From positions 1,674,001 through 1,738,000 of the forward strand of contig NZ_JBMSEB010000001.1 in assembly GCF_049446075.1 (NCBI RefSeq): 64,000 nucleotides of DNA, read 5' to 3'. Shown here piece by piece: positions 24,022-33,065 of the stretch. Origin of the DNA: Humibacter sp049446075 (GTDB taxonomy: Bacteria > Actinomycetota > Actinomycetes > Actinomycetales > Microbacteriaceae). Numbering within the stretch: the stretch's first letter is position 1; the number at the start of each line of letters is the position of its first letter. Below the pieces are notes generated by a model. It was given only the letters and a program-made list of their open reading frames with translations. It searched no databases and was not told where the DNA came from. The translations under genes were made by a program, and so were the position numbers.

Positions 24022-24612
24022 TCAGGGCAGCACGCCGACGGATGCCAGCGCCGCGCGCACCAGGGAGCCCCTGCCGCCCTCGAGCTCGGCCACGACCTGC
24101 GGCTCGCATGCCTCGGCAGGCGACATCCAGGTGAGCTCCAAGGCATCCTGTCGTGGTTCGCACGTGCCCGTCACGGGGACCACGAACGCGAGGGAGACCG
24201 CGTGCTGGCGATCGTCGTGGTACTGCGACACCCCGGGGATCGGGAAGTACTCGGCCACCATGAACGGCACGGGGCTCGCGGGTAGCTGGGGGAACGCCAT
24301 CGGCCCGAGGTCCTTCTCGAGGTGGCGGAACAGCGCATCGCGCAGCGTTTCGCCGTACATCACGCGGCCCGAGACGACGGTGCGCGTGATCTCGCCAACG
24401 GCATTCGCGCGAAGCAGCAGCCCGACCTCGGTCACTTGACCGAGCCCGTCGACGCGCACAGGCACCGCCTCGACGTACAGGATGGGCATCCTCCGCCGCA
24501 CCTGCTCCAGTTCTAGGTCGCTCAGCCAGCCGGGTCCGACGCCGGGCAGCGCACCGTCGCCGTCGTCGGGAACCGAGGCATCCGGGTCGGGATCGGGAGT
24601 GCGCACCGCCAT
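24022..24612 (-). CDS. DUF4916 (NUDIX-like) protein with degenerate Nudix box
   Basis: A 196-residue actinobacterial protein. WLSDLELEQVRRRMPILYVEAVPVRVDGLGQVTEVGLLLR is the DUF4916 signature start. The segment SGRVMYGETLRDALFRHLEKDLG occupies the Nudix-box position but reads RHLEKD where a functional box has REUxEE, so the metal-binding glutamates are partly replaced. It may bind nucleotides without hydrolysing them, or use other ligands. It is convergent with the epoxide-hydrolase gene. Confidence 0.8.
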   Translation of the reverse strand: MAVRTPDPDPDASVPDDGDGALPGVGPGWLSDLELEQVRRRMPILYVEAVPVRVDGLGQVTEVGLLLRANAVGEITRTVVSGRVMYGETLRDALFRHLEKDLGPMAFPQLPASPVPFMVAEYFPIPGVSQYHDDRQHAVSLAFVVPVTGTCEPRQDALELTWMSPAEACEPQVVAELEGGRGSLVRAALASVGVLP

Positions 24613-24655
24613 GGGTCGATCTTACGGATGCAGGTGGCCGCGCCCGTCCAGCGCC

Positions 24656-25078
24656 TCACGACCCGCTGGTCGCACCACGGTCGAGTGCTTGAAGATCCGA
24701 CCGCAGCAGGCGGAATTCCTTGCGCCGCAGCATCCTGAGCAGCGCGGCAGCGGGAAATCCGAAGGCGGCGCGTCCAGGCTCCACGGGGTACGGTTCGACC
24801 CGGGTCACCGCGTAGCCCTTACCGCGGTAGACGACCTCGCAACCAGCCGCGGCGACGATGTTGCGATACCACTGCACCTCGGGACCGTAGGTGAGCTCCG
24901 CCACGAAGCCATCCTCGACCCGGGCAAGGATCACGGGAGTCTCGTACACCTTTCCACTCTTGCGACCCACATTGCGCACCAGTGAGAACGGCCCGATGCC
25001 GCGCCGGGCGAGCCTGCGCGTGAGCCGGTTCAGAGTGTTGTTCAGCACGGCGAGGTAACCCCGCTTGGAACGACTCAT
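24656..25078 (-). CDS. Deazaflavin (F420)-dependent nitroreductase-family protein
   Basis: A 140-residue split-barrel protein of the DUF385/Ddn family. Its signature includes LVRNVGRKSGKVYETPV (the G-R-x-S/T-G block that contacts the cofactor) and WYRNIVAAAGCEVVYRGKGYAV. Such proteins use F420H2, found in actinobacteria, to reduce quinones or other electrophiles. ATG 25078 overlaps the upstream stop in an ATGA arrangement, so it is coupled to the unknown gene upstream. Confidence 0.88.
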   Translation of the reverse strand: MSRSKRGYLAVLNNTLNRLTRRLARRGIGPFSLVRNVGRKSGKVYETPVILARVEDGFVAELTYGPEVQWYRNIVAAAGCEVVYRGKGYAVTRVEPYPVEPGRAAFGFPAAALLRMLRRKEFRLLRSDLQALDRGATSGS

Positions 25079-25533
25079 CGCTGCCATCTGCCGTCCTCCC
25101 CTTCCCGCCATTCCGTGACAGCGCCGGCGACCTCAGGTAGATCGACGAACCAGTAGGTGACGTCGGGATCCCAGCCCGCCAGTATCGTCGCCATTGTGCT
25201 GCCCGATGGGTCGGCAGCCGACGGGCCCTCGACGACGAGCGCGCGACCCGCGGTCGAGAGGTATCCGGCGACCGTCAGGTGAACGCCGTCGTACTCGCGA
25301 CCCACGGCGGCCCAGTCAGGGATGATCCACGGCCCGTTGCGGCCCGTCGTGCGGTACCACTCGTGCCGGCGCGAAGCGGTGAGCACCGAACTGGACTCGT
25401 GAGCCCAGTAGTCCGCCCAGAAGAGCGCCGTGCTCAACCGCGTCGGAAAACCGGCGCATGCCGTTGCGACCTCGAGGCTCAGCCGTCGACCTCGCGGGCC
25501 GGCGAGCAAGGCATCGGCTTCGATGGACACCAT
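25075..25533 (-). CDS. Conserved-looking protein of unknown function
   Basis: A 152-residue soluble protein that I do not recognise. It has several Trp/Tyr-rich blocks (ALFWADYWAHES, HEWYRTTGRNGPWIIPDW, DPDVTYWFVDLP) and no membrane or signal segment. Its stop overlaps the deazaflavin-reductase start by 4 nt, so the two are translated together and may act in one step. Base composition matches the neighbours, supporting a real gene. Confidence 0.65.
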   Translation of the reverse strand: MVSIEADALLAGPRGRRLSLEVATACAGFPTRLSTALFWADYWAHESSSVLTASRRHEWYRTTGRNGPWIIPDWAAVGREYDGVHLTVAGYLSTAGRALVVEGPSAADPSGSTMATILAGWDPDVTYWFVDLPEVAGAVTEWREGEDGRWQR

Positions 25534-25595
25534 TGCAATCTAGCCAGGACCGTTCGAGCCGGGTACGGGTCGCGACGGCAGGAGATCGAGGAGCC

Positions 25596-26300
25596 TCAGT
25601 CGGCGAGCGCCTCGACGATGAGTTCGCTCAGCTCGCGCGGCTTCGTGAACTGCGGCCAGTGCCCGGTGGGGAGCTCGGCGATGTGCAGCGACGACAGCCG
25701 GGTGGTGTCACCGAGCCATGCCACCCCCTGGTCGATAAGGCCGTTCAACTGCTCGGCCGACATGGTGCAGATCACGATCGTGGCGGGCACGTCGAAGCGG
25801 CGCTCGTCGGTGAGATGGAGCGGATCGATCGCCGCGTGCGACGGCGAAGGATGCGTGTGGGCTGCGATCTGCTCGCCCAGCTGCGGCGTGATGTCGCGCA
25901 CGTCGGCCTCCTCGAACGCGTCCCAGCCGGGGAACGGCATGTCCGCGTCGTCGTACGGCACTTCATCGTTCACGATGGCGCCCTCGCCGCCTGGCCAGCT
26001 GTCGACGTAGACGACGCGATCGACGCGATCGGGGCGGCGGTCGATCGCTCCGAACGCGACGAGCGCTCCCCCGCTATGCGCCACCAGAGCGATCTTCTCG
26101 TCGTCCGGCACCTCGTCGATCAGGCGCACGACGCGGTCGATGTGCGTGTCGAGCGTGATCGAGCTCCGATCTGCGTCGTCGGCTTCAAGGCCTGGCATGG
26201 TGAGGGGATGCGCGAGGTGGCCGGCCGATTCGATAGCCGGCACGACGGCATCCCACGACGAGGCGTCGAGCCAGAGTCCTGGTATGAGGAAGGTCTGCAT
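25596..26300 (-). CDS. Alpha/beta hydrolase
   Basis: A 234-residue compact hydrolase. The N-terminus FLIPGLWLDASSWDAVVPAIESAG gives the oxyanion loop, the nucleophile elbow is LVAHSGGALVAFGA with Ser as nucleophile, and TGHWPQFTKP supplies the catalytic His. This is the small esterase-like 'alpha/beta fold hydrolase' group; the substrate is unknown. It lies alone between the uncharacterised gene pair and the amine-utilisation block. Confidence 0.88.
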   Translation of the reverse strand: MQTFLIPGLWLDASSWDAVVPAIESAGHLAHPLTMPGLEADDADRSSITLDTHIDRVVRLIDEVPDDEKIALVAHSGGALVAFGAIDRRPDRVDRVVYVDSWPGGEGAIVNDEVPYDDADMPFPGWDAFEEADVRDITPQLGEQIAAHTHPSPSHAAIDPLHLTDERRFDVPATIVICTMSAEQLNGLIDQGVAWLGDTTRLSSLHIAELPTGHWPQFTKPRELSELIVEALAD

Positions 26301-26396
26301 GTGGCGACGCTAGCCGGTGGCTGCGACATCGGCCAAAGTGTCGAACGGCCGTGCCTCAGGCGGGGTCAGGCCCGTTCGGTCGGCTCCCCGGCCACC

Positions 26397-26999
26397 TCAC
26401 CCGACCATCGCATGCGCCGCCATGGCCGCGACGGCAAGACCGCCTGCCACGAATTCGATCCGCTCCCAACGAGCCGGTCGGTGTCCGGCGACGCCGGCCG
26501 CGGCGAGCGCCGAATAGCCGACGAACGCGAGGCATCCGATCACGACCACAGCGCCGAGCACTCCGTTGGCGTGCTCGTGGGCGGATGCGGGCGCATGAGC
26601 GTGCCCGGTCGTGGCTCCCGCGATCAGCGCGGCCATCGCGAGGCATTGCAAGGCTCGATGCACGTCCATCACCGTGGCTCGTGCTCTTGGCGCGGTTCTC
26701 GCCGCGACAGGTTGTCCGCCCACCGGCACCGAAACACCTGCGCCCGCACTCCTAGCGGTTCGGAATGCTGGATGCGGAATGACGATCAGCATCGCCGATG
26801 CCACGAAGACAGCGATCCACAGGATGCTCGGTACGCCGCCTGGAACCAGTAGGCCCCCTGGAATCATGACGTCGAGCATTCCGACGAGCATGATCCACAT
26901 TGCGGCACGGCTGCGACATGATGCGCTGCCCGTCAGCGTGCAGCAGGTGCTGACGGCCAGGGGCAGCATGCCTGCGGCTTGCATGATCGCTGTCGTCAT
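26397..26999 (-). CDS. Small membrane protein with His-rich loop, next to the amine oxidase
   Basis: A 200-residue protein with four to five hydrophobic segments (for example AAMWIMLVGMLDVMIPGG, ILWIAVFVASAMLIVIPHPAF, VLGAVVVIGCLAFVGYSAL, GGLAVAAMAAHAMVG) and a loop TTGHAHAPASAHEHANG in which four His occur within ten residues. An N-terminal pair of cysteines (TCCTLTGSASC) precedes the first helix. I do not recognise the family. It is 102 bp downstream of the copper amine oxidase in the same orientation, so a role in copper supply or cofactor maturation is a reasonable guess. The ATG at 26999 follows GAGGG. Confidence 0.6.
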   Translation of the reverse strand: MTTAIMQAAGMLPLAVSTCCTLTGSASCRSRAAMWIMLVGMLDVMIPGGLLVPGGVPSILWIAVFVASAMLIVIPHPAFRTARSAGAGVSVPVGGQPVAARTAPRARATVMDVHRALQCLAMAALIAGATTGHAHAPASAHEHANGVLGAVVVIGCLAFVGYSALAAAGVAGHRPARWERIEFVAGGLAVAAMAAHAMVG

Positions 27000-27101
27000 C
27001 GTTCCCTCTTCGTGCATCGTCGACGGCGGCAGCCGGGGTCGGCCGCGATACCGATGTATCGGCGGCCGACCGGGCGCGGCCGAACGCTCAGAGCGGCGAC
27101 C

Positions 27102-29087
27102 TCACTCGCAGTGGCACTCGTGCGATGCGGCGTGCGTGTGGCAGTGCGCGGCCTCGGATGCCGGCACGTTGAGGACGGGATTGCGTCCGAAGAAGCCGTA
27201 CGGCTTGAGTGTGAACTTCGCGTGATCGACGGGCATGACGGGCCAGTCCTCCGGTCGCGGAAAGTGGGTCGGCCCGAAGGTGTGCCACAACACGATGTCT
27301 TCGCCGTCGAGCGGCCGATCGGCGGCCATGTAGGTAGGCAGACCATCGCCGCCCGGGTTCTGGTTCACGAACTCGCCCGCTGGGTACCGCTCCTCGGGCG
27401 CATACTGCGTCACCCAGAGCTGTTTCGTCGTGAATGCCGCCCGAGACGCGACCGACGATGCGGCATCCGCGAGCAACGTCGGCGACTGCTCGGGATACAG
27501 CACGTATCCGGTGGAGCGACCAAGCCGGTTGGTCTTCTCGGTGTTCACGATGCGCCACGCGCGTCCGACGGAGGAATCTGCCGCCCTTCCGCCCTCGGCT
27601 TCGGTACGCACACGGGTCACGCGCTGGGTGAAACCGTTGCCGTGCGGGTTCTCGTCCGAGTAGGGCATCCGAACCGCTTCGACCTCGTCGACGGCGTTCG
27701 ACAGCCCGTCGACCATCATGTCGAGCCTTGCGCTGAAGAGGTGCTGGTGCACGGGAGCGCCGAGGCCGGGTGCCACCTCGGTCGCGTAGGGGTAGTCCTC
27801 CCCCCGATACGACGAGGTGAAGAGGATGCCCGTGAGCTTCGCCTCGCACTCGATCGTTCCGTCGAGGTAGAGGTACCAGTAGAAGCCATAGTCGTAGTTG
27901 CCGACCGTGGTGAAGAACGAGATCACCAAGCGGCGCTGCCTTCTAACCTCGCTGGAGCCCGCGAACAGGTCGGTGTGCTTCCAGAGGGTTCCGACGTCTT
28001 CCTCGTGCACGCAGATCGCGTTCTTGATGACCCGGGGATTGCCGAACTCGTCGCTCAGCGTGGCATCGAAGTAGCGAATCTCACCCAGGCAGTCGCAGCC
28101 GAGGGTCAGCGAGTTGGCGAAGCGGCCGAACAGGTACTCCCCTGTGTCGAAATAGTTCTGCCAGAACCGCGTCGGAGATGGGTCGCCGTACGGCACGACC
28201 ATCTCTGCGATCGACGCCCGGTAGATGACTGGCCTCACTTCGCCGTCCTGGTCTGGGTCGGCGTAGCCGATCGTGTGCAGCACGAGCCCCTCGCGAGCGT
28301 CGAATCCGAGACGGAAGCTCCAGTTCGCCCACGTCACCGCGTCGCCGTCGACCGAGAAGCTCGGCCCTTCGGGCTGGCGGATCTCGATCGGCTTCAGGTC
28401 GGTGGGCGTTGAAGGACGGCCGGACTCGAGCTGGAAGTTCCCGGCTTCTTCGGGAACCGGCAGAGGCAGGAGATCGACGAGTTCGATGAGCGACTTGCCG
28501 ATGATGTCCACGTAAGCGCACAGCCCGTCCACTGGGTGAGCCCACGGATGATCCTCCGGGTGGTCCTGCCGGAAGGCGAAGACCCGGATGATCCGTTTGC
28601 CGGCCTCCCCAGGGAGGTCGTAGTACCCCGGCGAGAGCGGCGCGTACACGACGGCATCAGGATCGAGGCCACGGGCGACCAGGGCGGAGGTCCACCGCTC
28701 GTCGGCTTTGAGGATCGGCTCGATGGCGCCGAATTCCTCTTCCAGGATCGGCAGACGCCCCTTAGTGCCGTCCACTTCGGTGACCGACGTCACGAGCCCA
28801 GCGTCGATCGAGACCGTGGCGTCGAGCTCCAGGCCGCTCACCGTGTCGAGCAGCAGCGCGCGAGCCATCCGTTCCGGCCGCTCGCCTACCCCAGCCAGGT
28901 GGGCGAGCACGTCCGACTTGTGCGGCTCGAGCAGCCCGACATACACGAACCGGGTGGTCTCGGGTGCGTGACCGGCGTCTCGGAGGATCGCCGCGACCCG
29001 GTCGATCTCCGACGTCGTGAGGCTCGAGACGGGACTCGCGGCGGATGCCGTGCCATCCGACATCCGATCGGGTTGCGTCATGGTCAT
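27102..29087 (-). CDS. Primary amine oxidase (copper/topaquinone)
   Basis: A 661-residue enzyme close to the Arthrobacter phenethylamine/histamine oxidases in length. It oxidises primary amines to aldehydes with release of ammonia and hydrogen peroxide. Seen are the catalytic-base Asp of NYFDTGEYLFGRFANSL, the topaquinone-precursor Tyr in VGNYDYGFYWYLYLDG, the copper ligands of HQHLFSARLDMMVDG and the third His in FGPTHFPRPEDWPVMP. No signal peptide is present. Unusually the C-terminus ends in a His/Cys-rich tail, HCHTHAASHECHCE. The start ATG follows AAAGGA. It is in line with the permease upstream, so uptake and oxidation are probably co-expressed. Confidence 0.93.
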   Translation of the reverse strand: MTMTQPDRMSDGTASAASPVSSLTTSEIDRVAAILRDAGHAPETTRFVYVGLLEPHKSDVLAHLAGVGERPERMARALLLDTVSGLELDATVSIDAGLVTSVTEVDGTKGRLPILEEEFGAIEPILKADERWTSALVARGLDPDAVVYAPLSPGYYDLPGEAGKRIIRVFAFRQDHPEDHPWAHPVDGLCAYVDIIGKSLIELVDLLPLPVPEEAGNFQLESGRPSTPTDLKPIEIRQPEGPSFSVDGDAVTWANWSFRLGFDAREGLVLHTIGYADPDQDGEVRPVIYRASIAEMVVPYGDPSPTRFWQNYFDTGEYLFGRFANSLTLGCDCLGEIRYFDATLSDEFGNPRVIKNAICVHEEDVGTLWKHTDLFAGSSEVRRQRRLVISFFTTVGNYDYGFYWYLYLDGTIECEAKLTGILFTSSYRGEDYPYATEVAPGLGAPVHQHLFSARLDMMVDGLSNAVDEVEAVRMPYSDENPHGNGFTQRVTRVRTEAEGGRAADSSVGRAWRIVNTEKTNRLGRSTGYVLYPEQSPTLLADAASSVASRAAFTTKQLWVTQYAPEERYPAGEFVNQNPGGDGLPTYMAADRPLDGEDIVLWHTFGPTHFPRPEDWPVMPVDHAKFTLKPYGFFGRNPVLNVPASEAAHCHTHAASHECHCE

Positions 29088-29183
29088 TGTTGGTCCTTTC
29101 GAGAAGGGCAGGAATCGATGGATCGGTAGTTGATGAATCAGGGCTCAAGCGCCGGGCTCAAGCGCCGGGCTCAGGCGACTCGC

Positions 29184-30689
29184 TCAGGTGGCGTCGCTGA
29201 TGGTGTCGATGATCGTGTCGTACCGCTCGGGCCTGGTTCGACGGAGGATGGCGGCTTGCACCAGCCCGATCACCGGGAACGCGAGCATCACGGCGAAGAA
29301 CGCCGTCGTGAGCCACCCGAACACGGGCGAGCCCTTCGCGTCGACGTCGCCGATAAGGAGCGGGAAATTCGTCGCGATCACCCAGCAAATGGCGAGCAGG
29401 CCGAGAAAGCCGATGGCGGGCGCTATCCACGTGCGCCACGCGCCGGCACGAACCCGCTTGCGAGCGAAGTAGACGATCACGGCAAGGCACGTAAGCGCCA
29501 TGAGCACGACGATCGCGAACGTCGACACCCCGCTGAACCAGGTGAAGACCTGCAGCACGGGGTCGAGCCGGAAGAGCGCGAAGACGACGATGAGCACGAG
29601 TGCCGTGGCGCTCTGAACGAGAGAGGAGACGTGAGGAGAGGCGTGCCTGTCATGCACCTGGCCGAGCTTGGCCGGCAGTACCGAGGCGTTCGCCATCGAG
29701 TGCTGGTAACGGGTGACCACGTTGTGAAACGACAGGACGCAGGCGAACAGGCTCGTGAGCAAGAGCACGTTGATCGCGATCTCGCCACCGCTTCCCAGGT
29801 AGCGCTGAGCCGTCTCCATGATGAAGCCCGCGGTGTTATTCGCGACGGCCTTCACCAACTTGCCTGGCCCCCAACCCATGACCAGCGCCCAGGACGCGAA
29901 CGTGTAGAACACGGCGATCGCGATGACCGCCACGTAGGTCGCGCGAGGAATGGTCTTCTCCGGATTCCGCGCCTCGTCGCGGAAGATCGCCGTCGACTCG
30001 AACCCGATGAACCCGGCAAGCGCGAACATCAGACCGAGGGCAGGCGAACCGGAGAGAACGTTCGACGGTGCGAACGGTGCGAGCGACAGACCCTCGGGGC
30101 CGCCCGTTCCGATGATGACGGCTGCCAGAACGACGACGATGCCCACCTCGGCGACGAGCAGAACACCGAGCACCTTCGAGCTCAGCTCGATGTGCCGGTA
30201 ACCGAGCACGCCGACCAGCACGATTGCAGCGAGCGAGTACAGCCACCACGGCAGAGCAGGCCCGTGCAGTGACTGAACCGTTCCTGCAAGCGTCTGGCCC
30301 AGGTATCCGTACACCGCCACCTGCACCGCCGTGTAACAGAGAAGTGCGAGATAGGCCGCTGCGAGCCCCAGTGGACGCCCGAGGCCATACCCGACGTAGG
30401 TGAAGAAGGCGCCCGGTCTCGGCAGGTAGCTCGACATCGTGGAGAGGCCCACCGCGAAGAAGAGGAGGATCACCCCACCCACGAGGTACATGCTGGGCGC
30501 GCCTACGCCGTTGCCCAGGAGCACTCCGACGGGGAAGCCGCCGCCGACGACCGTGAGAGGCGCCGCGGCTGCCACCACCATGAAGACGATGGCACCGACT
30601 CCGAGCTTGCCCGTCAACGCACGCCGGGGCTCCCGGATGCCTGCAAGCGGCGAGCCGATGAGGGTGGCCGGTTCGTCTGATGTTGTCAT
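29184..30689 (-). CDS. APC-superfamily amino acid/amine permease
   Basis: A 501-residue transporter with about 12 membrane helices. Helix 1 carries the broken-helix signature VGAIVFMVVAAAAPLTVVGGGFP; later LMFALAGFIGFESTAIFRDEARNPEKTIPRATY is the conserved helix-6 region that faces the substrate. It precedes the amine oxidase by 96 bp on the same strand and so most likely imports the amine substrate. ATG 30689 is chosen because GGAG lies 6 nt upstream; an in-frame ATG at 30701 lacks one. The gap to the oxidase holds a triple GGGCTC(A)AGCGCC repeat. Confidence 0.9.
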   Translation of the reverse strand: MTTSDEPATLIGSPLAGIREPRRALTGKLGVGAIVFMVVAAAAPLTVVGGGFPVGVLLGNGVGAPSMYLVGGVILLFFAVGLSTMSSYLPRPGAFFTYVGYGLGRPLGLAAAYLALLCYTAVQVAVYGYLGQTLAGTVQSLHGPALPWWLYSLAAIVLVGVLGYRHIELSSKVLGVLLVAEVGIVVVLAAVIIGTGGPEGLSLAPFAPSNVLSGSPALGLMFALAGFIGFESTAIFRDEARNPEKTIPRATYVAVIAIAVFYTFASWALVMGWGPGKLVKAVANNTAGFIMETAQRYLGSGGEIAINVLLLTSLFACVLSFHNVVTRYQHSMANASVLPAKLGQVHDRHASPHVSSLVQSATALVLIVVFALFRLDPVLQVFTWFSGVSTFAIVVLMALTCLAVIVYFARKRVRAGAWRTWIAPAIGFLGLLAICWVIATNFPLLIGDVDAKGSPVFGWLTTAFFAVMLAFPVIGLVQAAILRRTRPERYDTIIDTISDAT

Positions 30690-30869
30690 GAGCATCTCCA
30701 ATGGGTGGGCCGTAGGGATGCCGCTCAGTCTGGGAGGTCGCCGTTGCCGCCCGATCTCCTCCCGGTAACCGAAGTTTCCTCGGGAATGAGACGGCCGGTC
30801 TCGCTCCGAGTGACGGCCGCGGCACGCGATCGAAACGTGCGCGCAACGGTCGAGGGCTTATCTGGTGCG

Positions 30870-32339
30870 ATGGTCACGGAACTGAGCAGAGCCATCGCCC
30901 GCCCGCCGCGTGTGCGCGGCATCGCAGGACAGTCGGCGATGCACGGCCTCCAGCGCAGAAGCCTCGGCTTCGTGGAGGTACTCGGCCAATCCATCGGAGC
31001 CATTGCCCCGTCGGCTGTCGCCGGAACCGTCCCCGCGCTGCTCGCGGCGCGAACCGGTGGTGGGGTGCTCCTGGCGCTGGCCGCCGGCTGGCTCCTCGCA
31101 GCCTTGGTGGCGTCGGCGATCGGGCAGTACACGCGACGAATGGCCGCCCCTGGCTCGCTGTACACATTCGCCACCAAGGGACTGGGTGCCGGTGCCGGGT
31201 TCACCTCGGCCATCGGCCTCATGTGCGGCTACGGATTCGTGGCCATGGCGGCGCTGCTCGGCGCCGCCCACTATCTGCAGACGTTGTTCCAACTGCCGAC
31301 GGGAACGATTCCATCGATCGTTCTCATCGCGGCGATCACGGGCGTCGTCGTGGCCGTGTTGTGGGCGGGCATCCGCATCTCTGCTCGGGTCACGATCGCG
31401 ATCGAGTGCGTTGCGATCGCGGCGGTGATCGTGCTCATGGCCATCGTGCTCGCGCATACTCCCGTGGGATCGCTGTCCGCACCGTTCACCCAACCATTTC
31501 CCCAGCTCGGTGACCTGTTCGCGGGGATCGCCTTCGCCATGACGGCGTTCGTCGGGTTCGAGTCGTCCGCGTCGCTCGGCGTGGAATCCACGCGGCCGTT
31601 CGCGACGATCCCGAGGGTGATGCGCTGGAGCATTCTGGGAACGGGTTTCTTCTATCTCCTGTCCGCATACACACAGCTGGCTGCTTTTCACGCGGCTCAT
31701 ATCTCGCTGGAGAGTGTCCAAACGCCTGTCAACGTGCTCGCTTCGAACGCTGACATCGGCTGGATCGGCACGATTCTCGACGCGGGACTCGCCGCAAGCT
31801 TCATGGCATGCGCGATCGCGTCGCTCACCGCGTTGAGCCGGGTGCTGTTCTCGCTCGGCCGCGAGGGCGTTCTGCCGTCGCGCCTTGGGCTCGCAGACCC
31901 AGGCAGCAAAGCTCCTCGGGTTGCATTCGCACTGGTCGCGCCCGTGGTCGCCTTGGTGCCGATCCTGCTGCTTGCCGTCGGATGGTCCCCCGAGGTACTG
32001 ATGCCCGTGCTGTTGTCGGCCGCAGTGCCCGGCTACCTCGTGTCGTACTGCCTGGTATGCGCGTCGGTTCCCTTGTTTCTGCGCAGAATCGGTGAGCCAT
32101 CGAGACGCGCAGCGTGGAGCGCAGTAATGGCATCCGCTTTCATCGTGACCGTGTTCGTGACGTACCTCATCATCACGGGCACCGGTCGTCTCGCATTCGC
32201 CGACGCGCTCGTCGCGATCGTCGCGCTCGGCGCGGGAGCTGGATACCTCCTGGTGCGTGCGAATCGTGGTCGTGCCTTGAGAAGAATGGGCCTGTTCGAC
32301 CAGACGACCGCTTCAGACCTGCTCGGCGGCCCACCGTGA
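30870..32339 (+). CDS. APC-superfamily permease
   Basis: An approximately 489-residue, 12-helix transporter, divergent from the amine-oxidase cluster. SLGFVEVLGQSIGAIAPSAVAGTVPALLA is helix 1, GLGAGAGFTSAIGLMCGYGF helix 3, and FAGIAFAMTAFVGFESSASLGVESTRPFATIPRVM the substrate-binding helix 6 block. Its relatives carry amines or amino acids. The start is uncertain: ATG 30870 has TTATCT 6 nt upstream and could be leaderless; ATG 30786 is an alternative. The stop overlaps the IclR-type gene (GTGA). Confidence 0.85.
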   Translation: MVTELSRAIARPPRVRGIAGQSAMHGLQRRSLGFVEVLGQSIGAIAPSAVAGTVPALLAARTGGGVLLALAAGWLLAALVASAIGQYTRRMAAPGSLYTFATKGLGAGAGFTSAIGLMCGYGFVAMAALLGAAHYLQTLFQLPTGTIPSIVLIAAITGVVVAVLWAGIRISARVTIAIECVAIAAVIVLMAIVLAHTPVGSLSAPFTQPFPQLGDLFAGIAFAMTAFVGFESSASLGVESTRPFATIPRVMRWSILGTGFFYLLSAYTQLAAFHAAHISLESVQTPVNVLASNADIGWIGTILDAGLAASFMACAIASLTALSRVLFSLGREGVLPSRLGLADPGSKAPRVAFALVAPVVALVPILLLAVGWSPEVLMPVLLSAAVPGYLVSYCLVCASVPLFLRRIGEPSRRAAWSAVMASAFIVTVFVTYLIITGTGRLAFADALVAIVALGAGAGYLLVRANRGRALRRMGLFDQTTASDLLGGPP

Positions 32340-32998
32340 CTGCCGGCGCTGCACAGGGCCTGAGTGGACGACAACCCCACGCAGTGTTGAGCGCGTTATC
32401 ACTGCTCGAGGAGGTTGCACGGATCGGGCCTGGCGCGACGGCCCAGCAGATCTCGGAGTCGCTGCGCATGCCCCGTGCAACGGCGTACCGTCTGCTGAAC
32501 CTCCTCGTCCAGGAGGAATACCTCGTGCGACTGCCGGATCTCAGCGGGTTCGCCCTCGGAGCTCGCGTGGCGCAGCTGGGTGGCGGGTCATCCGCCGAAG
32601 GCATGGACAGGCAGGTGGACGACATCCTCGCCGTTCTTCGGGGCCGCATCCGCGGCGGGGTGCATCTTGTGGCCTACGCCGAGTCGGGGATCATCTTGCG
32701 GGACGTCGATCCGGACTTTCCCCTCAGCGACCCAGAACGCATCGTTCAGGACCTCGCCGTCTCTGCCCTCGGTCGCTTGCTCTTAGCAGAGCGCGAGGGA
32801 CGCACACCCGTCTTCGCAGTCCAGGAGAACGGCCTCATCGTCGGTTACGGATGCTTGGCCGCGGCCGTGCGAAACGCCTCAGGCGCGCTCGTCGCGGGTA
32901 TCGCCCTGTCGCTGCCGGCCGGTCGGCTCTTGGACACGGCGTCCTTGCTCGGCCAGATCGAACAGGAGCGCCGGCGGCTGGAATCCGCACTGGTGTGA
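32336..32998 (+). CDS. IclR-type helix-turn-helix regulator
   Basis: A 220-residue protein. The N-terminal winged helix (AVLSALSLLEEVARIGPGATAQQISESLRMPRATAYRLLNLLVQEEYLVRL) is typical of IclR; the C-terminal part keeps a shortened effector domain (VHLVAYAESGIILRDVD, LAVSALGRLLLAE, GALVAGIALSLPAGRLLD). The GTG start at 32336 overlaps the permease stop in GTGA, which gives the normal domain start. It probably controls the two divergent permease genes and the amine oxidase according to amine supply. Confidence 0.85.
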   Translation: MTAGAAQGLSGRQPHAVLSALSLLEEVARIGPGATAQQISESLRMPRATAYRLLNLLVQEEYLVRLPDLSGFALGARVAQLGGGSSAEGMDRQVDDILAVLRGRIRGGVHLVAYAESGIILRDVDPDFPLSDPERIVQDLAVSALGRLLLAEREGRTPVFAVQENGLIVGYGCLAAAVRNASGALVAGIALSLPAGRLLDTASLLGQIEQERRRLESALV

Positions 32999-33065
32999 TC
33001 CGCACCGTTTTCCGGCGCATTGACTCCGTCGCTCGGCTGTCGGACGCATGTGTTGGGATGGAGCG

